Source: Asparagopsis taxiformis (taxonomy: Eukaryota; Rhodophyta; Florideophyceae; Bonnemaisoniales; Bonnemaisoniaceae). Taken from it: a DNA stretch of 64,000 nucleotides. The notes under the pieces are model-generated. The model was not told the DNA's origin and did no database searches. It saw nothing but the letters and a program-made list of their open reading frames with translations. The translations under genes and the position numbers were made by a program. Location of the stretch: assembly GCA_030407315.1 (NCBI GenBank), contig JALQPE010000059.1, forward strand, positions 235,583 to 299,582, written 5' to 3'. Shown in pieces: positions 30,003 through 39,800 of the stretch. Every line of letters begins with the position of its first letter. Positions within the stretch are counted from its first letter, which is position 1.

Positions 30003-31262
30003 CTATGGAGGAGGGGTAGCTTCAACATATTCGTCATCTTCATCATTGTCTTCCTCGTCTTGTGCGGTAGCGTCCACAATGCCGCTCTCATCATGCTCTT
30101 CACTCTGCTGGCGTGGACTAGTGGCTGGAACGACGGTTGAACCAACACGCGGTTGTGGTGATATGCGCATCGGGGAGTCGCGCTGCTGTGTTAGACCAGG
30201 TGGCGAGGAAGCAGATGCATGTGGCATCGGTGGATGTAGATGTTGCGAATTCTGTGATCCGGTCTGCGGGACTGGATTTGGGGTACGCATCGCCACAGGC
30301 AGCTGTGCGGCAACAGGCTGCTCGGTCGGATGCAAATGATGTGAACCATGCGATTCCGTGTGGCGAAGTGGGTTCGACGCGCGAGGAGAACTAGCCTCGA
30401 ATGGCGTTTGCAATCTCGCAGCGCGCATTTGTGAAATCGTCTCACCTTCATCAGGAACATGTCTTGAAGCAAACACAAACTGCGCCTCAATACTCGGAGC
30501 GGCGCCGGGGGCGGCTACGGACGCTTCAAAGAGCACCGGTGCGCCTGGTATGTCGTACCACATGTGCAGCGGTTTATCTAACGATTCGCAGAATTCTAGC
30601 ACGGCTCGGAAGTAACGACAGAAGATTGTAAGTGGAACATTGCCTGGTTTGGAGTGCGTGTATTGTTCAAACTCGTGGATATTGACGAGCACCTCTGTGC
30701 GCAGCATAATATTTGCGGGATTAGATGGGTCATCTACGAAGGACGAGAGAGTAAGCGAAGAAGGGCCGGGGGTAATGGTGAGTTCGTCCAATTTAGCATG
30801 AAAGTTTTGGAGGAGATCTGTGAGGAATCGCGGGGATGCATGAAGAAGACTGGTACATGCCGAACGGTCGAAGAGGGTGCGACCGATGCGGCCGTCGATG
30901 AGGGGCAGACGAAACGTTTTGACGAGAGCGGAACGAGTGTGGAGGGCGATTATGAGGCGGTTGGGAGTTGAGCGCAGACGAAGCACACGTACGAATTGCG
31001 GAGACTTGAGGATTGGCTGGAGCGCGCGCGAAGAAATTTTCACGGGAACAGCATCTGGTGGTAGATGAAGTGAGGAGAAGAATGTTGGATGCAAGATAAA
31101 GTTTGCATAAGCTGATTGTGCGGCATTGATGGTTCGGACCGATATAGTTGGAGGTGCAGTTGGATGTGGAGTGAATTGGAGATGATGACCGAGTTTGGAC
31201 AGACAGATTACTAAACGGGAGAATGTGCGAATGGAGGCGGTGTCTGTCAAGGTGGCGTCCAT
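30003..31262 (-). CDS. RAD9: RAD9 checkpoint clamp subunit
   Basis: Subunit of the PCNA-like 9-1-1 clamp loaded at damaged DNA to activate ATR signalling. From Met 31262 (MDATLTD) the product is 419 aa. The first ~270 residues fit the Rad9 PCNA-like double fold, including FSRLVICLSKLGHHLQF near the start, FRLPLIDGRIGRTLFDR and the closing PLHMWYDIPGAPVLFE. The tail is Pro/Ser/His-rich and acidic at its end, as expected for the phosphorylated Rad9 tail. A perfect E2F-type site lies ~70 bp upstream. The gene is divergent from CYP97. Confidence 0.87.
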   Translation of the reverse strand: MDATLTDTASIRTFSRLVICLSKLGHHLQFTPHPTAPPTISVRTINAAQSAYANFILHPTFFSSLHLPPDAVPVKISSRALQPILKSPQFVRVLRLRSTPNRLIIALHTRSALVKTFRLPLIDGRIGRTLFDRSACTSLLHASPRFLTDLLQNFHAKLDELTITPGPSSLTLSSFVDDPSNPANIMLRTEVLVNIHEFEQYTHSKPGNVPLTIFCRYFRAVLEFCESLDKPLHMWYDIPGAPVLFEASVAAPGAAPSIEAQFVFASRHVPDEGETISQMRAARLQTPFEASSPRASNPLRHTESHGSHHLHPTEQPVAAQLPVAMRTPNPVPQTGSQNSQHLHPPMPHASASSPPGLTQQRDSPMRISPQPRVGSTVVPATSPRQQSEEHDESGIVDATAQDEEDNDEDDEYVEATPPP

Positions 31263-31331
31263 CGTTTCTACCCGACGTTGAAGACAACGAAGATGTGTGT
31301 TGGGGGATGACATGCATCCACTTTTGATGAA

Positions 31332-31343
31332 TTTGGCGGGAAA
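31332..31343. promoter_or_regulatory. E2F-like site upstream of RAD9
   Basis: TTTGGCGGGAAA, a full match to the E2F consensus TTTSSCGSGAAA-type core, 70 bp before the RAD9 start and ~246 bp before the divergent CYP97 gene. Function is inferred from the motif and the cell-cycle role of RAD9. Confidence 0.6.
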
Positions 31344-31588
31344 TGCTCCATCCAATTGTGGTGTGACATCTGGAACTCTATGGTTGGTAACGCGCCGTGG
31401 AGAGATTTATCACTCACAAATTTTTTTAGCATTCCCGTCCCCGTTTCGGAACAGACAAGTGTCCTGGACCGTCCATTTGTGTATTCCGCCTCTTTCAGAA
31501 AACAACAGTTTACCCTCTCACCCTCTTAATTATTCGATCTCAAAACGATGTGGTCCTGCCCGGCGGAGAACTCCCACGTTTACACAAA

Positions 31589-33364
31589 ATGCAGTCAAAC
31601 AACACAGCCTTTCTAACAACTCCAGCTTCCATTCGCCGTCGTTCGCACAACCTGCTTCCGCAAACAGTATCTCCGTGTCGGCACTCAACTCGGCCTGCTT
31701 CTCAACCTCGAGTCCAGTTGCCACGCGCCTCGACAAACCCTACCCAAGAACCACCCCCTCCGCTCTCTCTGCGCGATGCAGTGGATTTGTGGGTCGAAAA
31801 CATCCTGACCCTGTATGGAAATCGCCCGGCTCGTGATGAAGCCCCAATTGCAAAGGGGGACCTCTCCGATATCACTGGAGACGCTCCATTTTTCCTCGCT
31901 CTTCATCGCGCATTCGTCAACACTGGACCGCTCTACAAGCTTTGCTTTGGTCCAAAAGTTTTTGTCGTTGTGCAAGATCCCGCAATTGTGCGAAGCATTC
32001 TGCGTGAAGATAGCATTTTATATGACAAGGGCATATTAGCTGAGATTTTGGAAGAGGTTATGGGCAAAGGACTTATTCCCGCTGATTATCAAACCTGGAA
32101 GATTCGTCGTCGTGCCATCGTGCCCGGTTTTCATACTGCATGGCTCAAGGCAATGACTACCATGTTTGCGGACAGAACCCAGATGCTTGTAGACAAGCTG
32201 GCTCAACTTGATGGCAAGCAAGTTGTGGACATGGAAATTGAATACACAAGCCTCACATTGGATATCATCGGCAAAGCCATCTTCAACTATGATTTCGAAT
32301 CCGTAAGTAAAGAATCGCCGATCATTCGAGCTGTGTACCGCACGTTGAAGGAAACTGAGCACAGAAGCATGGTACCGTTTCCGTACTGGAACCTTCCTTT
32401 TGCTCCACAAGTTGTCCCACGACTACGTGCATTCTATAAGGACATGGCACTCATTAACAACACACTCAATACCCTTATTGCATCAGCAAAACAATCCGCC
32501 ACTTCAACAGATCTCACCGAGCTGGAGAACCGTGACTATGAGAACGTCAAAGATCCCTCTATGCTACGCTTCCTTGTTGAATTGAGAGGCGAGGAAACGA
32601 CAAATCAGCAGTTGAGAGACGATCTCATGACCATGCTTATTGCGGGCCATGAAACAACTGCAGCTGTTCTTACATGGGCGACTGCAGAGCTGGCAAAACA
32701 CCCGCACATTGTTCAGAAAGCCCGCGAAGAGATTGATAATGTTCTGGATGGTAATCCAAAGTATGAAGATGTTGCACGTCTGCCATATATCCGTCGCATC
32801 ATTGCAGAGACCCTCCGGCTGTACCCAGCACCACCACTACTCATCCGTCGTCTTCTAGCGGATACAACGCTTCCGCAAGGTTCTACTGCGTCAGAAACAC
32901 AGTTGAAACGTGGTACAGATGTGTTTATCAATGTGTACTCGCTGCACAGGTCTACTGATTTATGGCAAGACCCTGAACGCTTCGATCCCGATCGCTGGTT
33001 GCAACCATTTTCTGGTGATCCCACGAATGACTGGGGTGGATACAAACCAGCTGCAAACCTGGAGACGGGTAATCCGCTGTACCCGAACGAAGTAAATTCG
33101 GATTTTGCGTACATACCGTTTGGTGGTGGCAGCCGCAAGTGCGTTGGCGACAACTTTGCAGTGCTCGAGTCTGTAGTCGCGCTTGCCATGGTGATCCGGG
33201 ATTTTGATTTTGTTCTCGATGAACCTGATAAGGCAGTTGAAATGACAACTGGTGCAACGATTCATACTAAGAACGGCCTTAATATGCGGCTCACAAAGCG
33301 GAAGAGAAATGCGGATGATGCAGAGAGGGAAGTGGAGATTGCGCTCCTAACAAAGCACACTTGA
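31589..33364 (+). CDS. Cytochrome P450 of the CYP97 family (carotenoid ring hydroxylase)
   Basis: Plastid P450 that hydroxylates carotene rings in xanthophyll (zeaxanthin/lutein-type) synthesis. From Met 31589 (MQSNNTAFLTT) the product is 591 aa with a Ser/Arg-rich plastid leader of ~60 residues. P450 landmarks in order: the I-helix oxygen-binding motif AGHETTAAVLTW, the K-helix motif ETLRLYP, and the heme loop PFGGGSRKCVGD with its ligand Cys. The stretch EVMGKGLIPADYQTWKIRRR and overall spacing are typical of CYP97, closest by eye to CYP97B. It lacks the long membrane anchor of ER P450s. Confidence 0.9.
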   Translation: MQSNNTAFLTTPASIRRRSHNLLPQTVSPCRHSTRPASQPRVQLPRASTNPTQEPPPPLSLRDAVDLWVENILTLYGNRPARDEAPIAKGDLSDITGDAPFFLALHRAFVNTGPLYKLCFGPKVFVVVQDPAIVRSILREDSILYDKGILAEILEEVMGKGLIPADYQTWKIRRRAIVPGFHTAWLKAMTTMFADRTQMLVDKLAQLDGKQVVDMEIEYTSLTLDIIGKAIFNYDFESVSKESPIIRAVYRTLKETEHRSMVPFPYWNLPFAPQVVPRLRAFYKDMALINNTLNTLIASAKQSATSTDLTELENRDYENVKDPSMLRFLVELRGEETTNQQLRDDLMTMLIAGHETTAAVLTWATAELAKHPHIVQKAREEIDNVLDGNPKYEDVARLPYIRRIIAETLRLYPAPPLLIRRLLADTTLPQGSTASETQLKRGTDVFINVYSLHRSTDLWQDPERFDPDRWLQPFSGDPTNDWGGYKPAANLETGNPLYPNEVNSDFAYIPFGGGSRKCVGDNFAVLESVVALAMVIRDFDFVLDEPDKAVEMTTGATIHTKNGLNMRLTKRKRNADDAEREVEIALLTKHT

Positions 33365-33517
33365 TGCAATTTAGTGCAGATGTACTGGTATGATGTGCAC
33401 AATGTTCTACTCAAGTGTCATTTGATTGAGCATTACGAAAACGATTTCGGAAGAGTAGCGTGTTGTTAATAAATGAAATCATGTATGTACAAACTTTCTA
33501 TTAGACGATAAAGGATC

Positions 33518-35764
33518 TCATTCCCTTCCCCAGTAACCACGACGCTTCAGGTTCCCGAATAGCAAGTTGTCTGTATTCCACCCAGCCTCTCGTGCTTCTT
33601 TCAGGAACAACGGAAATGCTCGTCTCGAAGACTTTCTTGCCGATCGAAGAATACATTCCTCTTCTTCTAGTGTCAACTCTTTCTTCGCTTTCTTACCTTT
33701 CTTCTCCTTACGACTGCCAATCATTTTGTGAACATAGCCCACCAGCAACATCGCCCTCAATACATCCTCATTATTTGCATCTCGGCGTAACACAATGCGA
33801 CAGGGAGACGAGCCTCCACTCGGAGTTGCCACCATGAAATGCTCCCGTCTAAATATTCGCAGTAGCAAATCAAGTTCTTCCGGGCTTCGCGCCGCCTTGG
33901 CAATACTCGATAATCGCGTCCTGTTCTTGTAGCTCGGCCGCAAAAATATGCTTTCCTTCCGACTAACCTCAGCCGGAGTCATAACCTGACCATTCTGAAC
34001 AAACTGCTGCACAACAAAATCAGACCGCTCCGTGTTAAACGTGCGGAACACCACCATGCGCAATTCCATATAGATCCCAAATATATCCATTAGTGTCAGG
34101 AGCATAAACGAGCCCACGATATTTCGTCGTGAGTTGCCAACTATTTTTCCTAATCCAATACCACAACCCATTCCAATTAAATCAGCGACAGTGATCTGTG
34201 CTTCGCCCTTTGCAGTGATGTTTGCGATATTCTGCGAACGACCTCCAAAACTGCGATACATAGCATTCCTGGTCGCCGAGGAAGTTATCATTGATACTTG
34301 TTTCATGCTATTAGCAGCGGTTGCAAACACAAGGAAAGAAGCCGGGAAGATCTGTGTTACTATCTCGAGACCATTGCCCAGTGCATACAATAGTGCAGAT
34401 CGAAAACGCCAACGCTTCGGATCGACATCGAAATCCTTGCCCATACTTCCGGCCCAAATCATCTTCCCAACACGTCCCAATCCGTCCTTTAGCACCCAAG
34501 AAATTACGGCTGCTTGGCCAATTCTTCCCGAACGGATCCCTAACGCAAGCAGTAAAGAAGAGGTCCCAAACACACCAATTGTTGCGCTCACACATCTTTG
34601 AGCAAATCGCCATGCCGTGAACGAATAGTAATCGGGTGATACATCCTCTGGAAAAAAAGCACGCATGAGAAACATTCGGCGTCGACGGATAAATTCTTGA
34701 CATCTCTCCTGAACGTTCATTCTTCTCTCGTTCTCCGTATGCTCCCATTCTTTGAGACGAAAAGAATTCGTTTCTTCATCCCATTCTACGCCCCTGCGAT
34801 CTCCACAATTGACATCATAAGCAGCGACACTGAGCGCTGCGAACGCTGGAGTCTGCTTGAAACGATTAAACAGAGCCCTCAATGGAGTGGATAACCGTTT
34901 GCTCTCTTCTGGCGAGGCTGCAGATGATTGTGTGCATTCAAAAATGATTCGATCTCTGGAAATACAGCCAAGGCGAATTTCATCAGTAAGTTGACAGACT
35001 ACCATGGCGATTTGATAGTGAACAGCTCGTGGTGCTCTGTACATTGCGACAAGGCGAGAAAGCTTTGATCTAGCTTGGGTTTCACCACAACACGAGAAAT
35101 GTGTCCAGTTGAAATCCGATTGTAGCGCATCAGCCGAGGATGGGGGCCTCGGAAACGAATGAGGTACATCAGATAAAAACGGACGTTTACAGCTTGTTTG
35201 AGGGGACAAAGTACTATTTCGTTCCTCGCAGTATACGTTGACGTTGCGCGCTCGCAAATATTGGAGGGCAGAAAAGTCAACTTTTGAACTAGAGTGCAAA
35301 TGGACAGAGGCAGCTCGAATTCGTTGGGCAACATCATGTACCGCCACAACTTCGGCAGAAAATGCATCGTCCACAATGCGGACAAGAATGGTGCTACCAA
35401 GAGAGCGCAAGGTCACACCGAGATCTGCAATAGCAGAGAGAACCAAGTCAGAGACGGAAGATCGGCAAATTGTTACAATGGGCAGGACGGCTCGTGTAGA
35501 GGAGGCCAATGCGGCTATTGCACGGTTATCGGCGAGACGTAGATCGCCCAGTCTCAACCAAACCAGGAGCGGTCTTGATGAAATTACGCAAAGGGGGGAG
35601 GGAAAGCGCAATTGAGCGTGGTAATTGTGCGGGGAGAATGCATGTTGAAGCGATTGGTTGTGTTGGGGCGAAGCGGGAATCAAGCGGATTGGGGAGCGCT
35701 TGAGGCTGTTGTGCGAGGATAAACGAACGGGGTATGTGTGAGACACAAAAGCTAGTTGACGCAT
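33518..35764 (-). CDS. Fusion of photolyase/cryptochrome N-domain with RUS (DUF647) domain
   Basis: A predicted plastid protein. From Met 35764 the product is 748 aa; the frame is open 51 codons upstream. After a Ser/Arg-rich transit-like leader, residues ~60-210 start LLVWLRLGDLRLADNRAIAAL and continue with a helix/sheet pattern (ITICRSS.., LRSLGSTILVRI) like the alpha/beta antenna-binding domain of photolyases and cryptochromes. The FAD-binding helical domain is absent. From about residue 370 (FFPEDVSPDYYSF) to ~600 is a Root-UVB-Sensitive domain with its hydrophobic helices. RUS proteins act in UV-B and vitamin-B6 related responses in plants. The fusion is the surprising part. The frame is continuous across it. 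Confidence 0.72.
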   Translation of the reverse strand: MRQLAFVSHTYPVRLSSHNSLKRSPIRLIPASPQHNQSLQHAFSPHNYHAQLRFPSPLCVISSRPLLVWLRLGDLRLADNRAIAALASSTRAVLPIVTICRSSVSDLVLSAIADLGVTLRSLGSTILVRIVDDAFSAEVVAVHDVAQRIRAASVHLHSSSKVDFSALQYLRARNVNVYCEERNSTLSPQTSCKRPFLSDVPHSFPRPPSSADALQSDFNWTHFSCCGETQARSKLSRLVAMYRAPRAVHYQIAMVVCQLTDEIRLGCISRDRIIFECTQSSAASPEESKRLSTPLRALFNRFKQTPAFAALSVAAYDVNCGDRRGVEWDEETNSFRLKEWEHTENERRMNVQERCQEFIRRRRMFLMRAFFPEDVSPDYYSFTAWRFAQRCVSATIGVFGTSSLLLALGIRSGRIGQAAVISWVLKDGLGRVGKMIWAGSMGKDFDVDPKRWRFRSALLYALGNGLEIVTQIFPASFLVFATAANSMKQVSMITSSATRNAMYRSFGGRSQNIANITAKGEAQITVADLIGMGCGIGLGKIVGNSRRNIVGSFMLLTLMDIFGIYMELRMVVFRTFNTERSDFVVQQFVQNGQVMTPAEVSRKESIFLRPSYKNRTRLSSIAKAARSPEELDLLLRIFRREHFMVATPSGGSSPCRIVLRRDANNEDVLRAMLLVGYVHKMIGSRKEKKGKKAKKELTLEEEECILRSARKSSRRAFPLFLKEAREAGWNTDNLLFGNLKRRGYWGRE

Positions 35765-36065
35765 CCCGTAATTGGAAAAAGCGATCGCGAGAATCGAAAT
35801 GGGGGAAGGGAAGACGTCTCGAAGGCGAATCGGAGAAGATGGAGAGAAAGACACTGGCACTAAAAGGAGCAAATGCGCCGTTGCAACGTAGAGCCGAGGT
35901 ACAAAAATACAACTCAATCTCGCAAATTTAAACTTTTCCGTTTTTCATTGCTTGGCACTGATTCTCATCGCTTCAATGATCTCCCCGTCCATTGCTAGCT
36001 TGCACGTGCCGCGAGACGAGACGAGACGCACCCTTCCTCCTCATCTGCGCCATTCTTCCGCACCA

Positions 36066-37643
36066 ATGGCTTCGTCATCTTTTTCAACAGCAGCGTTTGC
36101 TACTCCAGTGCCCCTCGTAAATCATAAATGTCCAATCACATTCGTTTCCCGCTCGACACCGCCACTGCCGCTGCTCCCGTTGCCCAGAAAGTCGCGTCCT
36201 ACTGCCCAGTTGTCAGATCGGACAAAGCCCGTAGAAAAAACAACAATTTCCACAGAAGAAACATTTGCTATAGATGCAGGTCGTGACTTATTCTTCGCAA
36301 CTATGGACGAGCAGCAGGCCATTCAAATTCTGGATACACAATTCGGTAAGTTAGATGAAATTGATGACAGATTCATAGCTGCAGAGCGCTTAAAATTCTT
36401 CCCCTCCGAGCAATCAGCTGCCGCCATAATACGATTCGTTCGCAACTTCGAATCGTCCAAATCAGACCAATATATCCTAGAGGACATTATCGCTCGCCGC
36501 AAGTCGGTAGAATCATTGGGGAGACATAAAGGTGCTTTCTTGCGCCCCCAAGTTGTACACCTACTACGCGAATGTCTTTCCGATGATGATAAATACATGG
36601 TTGAGGTCGCCGTGTGGGCACTTGGTGAAGTTGGCGTCTCCGACGATCCGCAAATCTTGCAAGACATCATGGCAGTTCTGCAAAATGAAGACGTTGAGAA
36701 ACGAATAGTCATACAAACCCTCATGCAAGCCTCGTATCAGCCAGCACTTGCAGCAATTGAACCATTCATGGATTCGCCAAATCAGACAGTTGCATGTTCT
36801 GCAATGACTGCCGTAGCTGTGCTATCATCAAACCCTGATGTCATGGACCCTGTAATCGCAGTTCTAAAGAGTGACGAGCTCAACGTTAGACGTGCAGCCA
36901 TCGAAGATATTACCTTATCAAAATTTATCCCAGCACTTGATTCAGTCGCTGTTTGTCCAAATTCTCTCGTTTTACGCTCAAGAGCTGTACGTGTGTTACT
37001 TGATGCCAAAAGGCAAAGTGGGCAAGAATTGCAAAATGGTATTGACGATGAGACGGCGCGTTTGTTGGATAGGTTGATTTGGGATCACCCCTGTGATCTA
37101 GATTTATTGGGCATGAAGAAAGAAACGAAGAAGGCGAGGGATCCAGATCGAAATATTCGTCAACTCTACAAGAATGACGCAATCTATGCGTACCTTGCCA
37201 GCCGAACTCTTGCGGAAGATCATCGAGGTGACTCGACGGAAAAAGTTGCTGCAGCCGTTTTGAAATCATACAACGATTTGACCTACTTTGACTATTTTGG
37301 TGCTTACCATGTGTACAAAACATTGGGTTGGCTTCAATATGAAAGTGCCTATGAGTTACTGCTGGACAATGTAGAAAACTTGCCACCACGATTCTTTAAT
37401 CATCAGTCTGGAGCTGCAACAGCATTGGCCGAGCTTGGTAAACCAGAAGCCATTCCTGTATTGCACAAAGTAGCGAGCAACACCGCAATATGGGAACTGA
37501 AGTATGCCTGCCTCATAGCTTCAGAGCGTCTGGGAGACGAAGGAGAACTCAGAAGAATTCTTCAGCAGGATGATGATTGGATAATTCAGGCAAGAGCTAC
37601 TTCACCCTTATCGTTTGATCACTTGAGAACATCATTTAATTAA
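36066..37643 (+). CDS. Plastid HEAT-repeat protein, phycobilin lyase E/F-like
   Basis: From Met 36066 (context ACCAATGGC) the product is 525 aa. The leader MASSSFSTAAFATPVP with an early Phe looks like a red-algal plastid transit peptide. The remainder is helical HEAT/PBS-lyase repeats: AAERLKFFPSEQSAAAI, VEVAVWALGEVGVSDDPQIL, RRAAIEDITLSKFIPAL and AATALAELGKPEAIPVL. The RRKSVESLGRHKG segment recalls CpeY/CpcE-class lyases, which attach bilins to phycobiliproteins. That assignment is by pattern; a non-lyase HEAT scaffold is possible. The frame opens at 35952, and the start lies 302 bp from the divergent RUS gene. Confidence 0.7.
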   Translation: MASSSFSTAAFATPVPLVNHKCPITFVSRSTPPLPLLPLPRKSRPTAQLSDRTKPVEKTTISTEETFAIDAGRDLFFATMDEQQAIQILDTQFGKLDEIDDRFIAAERLKFFPSEQSAAAIIRFVRNFESSKSDQYILEDIIARRKSVESLGRHKGAFLRPQVVHLLRECLSDDDKYMVEVAVWALGEVGVSDDPQILQDIMAVLQNEDVEKRIVIQTLMQASYQPALAAIEPFMDSPNQTVACSAMTAVAVLSSNPDVMDPVIAVLKSDELNVRRAAIEDITLSKFIPALDSVAVCPNSLVLRSRAVRVLLDAKRQSGQELQNGIDDETARLLDRLIWDHPCDLDLLGMKKETKKARDPDRNIRQLYKNDAIYAYLASRTLAEDHRGDSTEKVAAAVLKSYNDLTYFDYFGAYHVYKTLGWLQYESAYELLLDNVENLPPRFFNHQSGAATALAELGKPEAIPVLHKVASNTAIWELKYACLIASERLGDEGELRRILQQDDDWIIQARATSPLSFDHLRTSFN

Positions 37644-37805
37644 ACTAGACGCTACTAGCATGGCTTGAAAGAGTGATCACGTTATATGGGAAGATTTCTG
37701 TTCTAGAATCAAGCGCTTTATTCTATGTAATGTGCATAACGAGCCAACGCTGTGGCTCTGAGACTGTCATAAATTGAAATGTAGAGGAGAAGCGACTGCA
37801 TCATG

Positions 37806-38084
37806 TTACTTGGAGCAATCTTTGAACTTTGCCTCTTTCTGCAGCGTAGAGGTTTGCCGACGTGCTTGTTGCTCATCCTTGGCGTCGGTTCTGTAAATCG
37901 TATCAACTCTCTGAGCTTCTTCAGCAGACCAGAACATTTTCGACATTTTTTGTGAGAGTTCGGGCAAATCTTCTGCAACAAGCGGTTGCAGACTTGGACG
38001 ATTGGGCATTCGGAGACTTCCATGGCCGCCCTTTTCACTCTCTCCGAATCCAATGGCGTATGCACGAAGGGTTTGTCGAGGCAT
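37806..38084 (-). CDS. Small hypothetical protein
   Basis: Not recognised. It encodes 92 residues, basic and Gln/Glu-rich, with a good start context (CACAATGCC). A central segment FWSAEEAQRVDTIYR looks helical. There is no signal peptide or membrane helix. Convergent with the HEAT gene. An overlapping frame at 37718-38203 on the same strand looks non-coding by comparison. Confidence 0.4.
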   Translation of the reverse strand: MPRQTLRAYAIGFGESEKGGHGSLRMPNRPSLQPLVAEDLPELSQKMSKMFWSAEEAQRVDTIYRTDAKDEQQARRQTSTLQKEAKFKDCSK

Positions 38085-38203
38085 TGTGAAGTTGGAGCAA
38101 TCCGAAGGTGTGAGAGATGTGTTTGTCGATGCTTTTTGGGACTGGGAAAGGAACCATGATGTGCCGCATTTATGTCAATGTTGAAGCGGAGTCCAGTTTG
38201 CAT

Positions 38204-38790
38204 TGCGGAGCATTAGCATTAAGAGGAAGCGAATAGCAGGATTTTTGCGACACAAAAAGTTGTGTGCTGATGATGGACAACGAAATTGAGTGAAACGTGA
38301 CTGTTGTATGCCCAACATGTAATGCGAGTGCAACCAATTTAAAGTGATCAGTTGCTGCCGAACAATTCACTTCACAACCATGCATTTCGCTCAACTGATC
38401 GGTTCCCTCACAAAGTTGACGCCTTCATAAAGGAACGACATGCCTTTATGCTCAGTCATGATAGTATTATTTGTAGATGGCTTCTATCGATATTCAGCAT
38501 TGCACAATTCAAACCGAGTTGGTATCAATCGAAATAGTTGGTCGAGCGGTTAAAAAGCGCTCTCATCGCACACACGCTCTAGAAGGTACATCACAACTAC
38601 CTAAATTTTTAATGCGTGCGGTGGCTAACATAAAGTTGAATGAGCTGAGGCCTCAAGAGGAACGAACAGGTATGGATATAAGTTAGTCAACATCATCTGA
38701 CATTTGCTGTCCCCACCATGTTCGAGCCAGAACGAGTGGAATGCTGTACAATCGCAAAGTCGTAGACAGTCTGTGGTCGGTAACTCATGA
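38204..38790. other. Intergenic region
   Basis: 587 bp with no supported gene. A stretch at 38535-38606 has a box-A-like tRNA start and complementary ends (TAGTTG/CAACTA), but no T arm or anticodon arm; see rejected items. Confidence 0.4.
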
Positions 38791-39669
38791 TCATTTCTGA
38801 TATCTGACGATCAAGTTACCAATGACAAATGCAACGAAAGCTCCAAATAACATAATACGCCACGATGTGCCAGACGACTCGAGCTTACCGCGTTCAGCAG
38901 TTTCACGTACAAATTTGTAGACACCGTTGCGAAAGTGTTCCTTTGCCCTTCTGTGGCAGACGGCACCGTGACTGGGCACAAAACGTTCGAAGTCCCATTC
39001 AGCCATCATGTCATTTAGCTGCGGCAATGCCGTTTCACACTGAGATTTGAAAAGCATCTTCATTGTATACGTCCAGTCCAGCGGCTGTCCAGTGTCCATT
39101 AGTCGACACAAGAACTGTGACAGCCAAGGCGTTCCACGGAGCGATTCCTCAGAGAGGTTGAAGGCTAGATCGGCAGCGATAATAGTCTGTGTAGGTTTGT
39201 GGAACAGGACAATTTCCTGCATGGTTTTGAAGCCATCAATGATACTGAAGTCGAGATCGGGTCCAAAGATATCGGGGGGAGTTTCAGAAGTTAAAAGTGT
39301 GCCCCAGTCGCGCTCTGGAAATCGCGACTTGAGAATGGGTGTACTATACAAGGTGGAAGCTGGATGGGCATCGTGGAACTGCTGTGCATAGCAGGAGTGC
39401 ATGGCTGAAGGGGCGATGACGCAGTGGACTTGACCTAGAGAGGAAATGTCGACGAGGTCAGGAAGGAAGGGCGAGTAAACGATGAGTTTGTTGGCAGCAC
39501 CTTTGGGTTTGGAAGGGAGAGAGATTACAACCATACGAGCTGGAACTATAAAGCCTGGCATCATGGTGAACAAGCCATTTATTGCGTAAATGGAATCACA
39601 GATAGGTTCAATTGCTGGATTGACAGAAAGTGGACCAGAAGTTGTGGAACAAGGGGCGACGTCTGCCAT
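38791..39669 (-). CDS. DUF4336 (metallo-beta-lactamase-like) protein with C-terminal membrane anchor
   Basis: From Met 39669 (MADVAPC) the product is 292 aa. The body matches DUF4336, a family related to metallo-beta-lactamase folds but usually without the full metal-binding HxHxDH: see LIVYSPFLPDL, VHCVIAPSAMHSCYAQQF, TIIAADLAFNL and FERFVPSHGAVCHRRAKEH. Residues ~265-285 form a membrane helix (IMLFGAFVAFVIGNLIV) followed by a short basic end, a tail-anchor arrangement. The reaction, if any, is unknown. Confidence 0.75.
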   Translation of the reverse strand: MADVAPCSTTSGPLSVNPAIEPICDSIYAINGLFTMMPGFIVPARMVVISLPSKPKGAANKLIVYSPFLPDLVDISSLGQVHCVIAPSAMHSCYAQQFHDAHPASTLYSTPILKSRFPERDWGTLLTSETPPDIFGPDLDFSIIDGFKTMQEIVLFHKPTQTIIAADLAFNLSEESLRGTPWLSQFLCRLMDTGQPLDWTYTMKMLFKSQCETALPQLNDMMAEWDFERFVPSHGAVCHRRAKEHFRNGVYKFVRETAERGKLESSGTSWRIMLFGAFVAFVIGNLIVRYQK

Positions 39670-39800
39670 GGCAACTGAGGAGCGGAGCGGAGTGCGGCAC
39701 AACGATGGGCGAGTGGGATCAACGTGTGCGGAGATATTATCCGTCAGCCGTAAGGCAGGAATTTGTATAATTTAATTGTTTCCAGCACTGCGTAGCTAAG

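Noticed and set aside
38535..38606. tRNA-Ser/Leu-like sequence on the plus strand (box-A-like TTGGTCGAGCGGTT, ends TAGTTG/CAACTA pairing)
   Set aside because: No T arm with GTTC, no five-base anticodon stem and no Pol III terminator at a sensible place; probably chance or a very old remnant.
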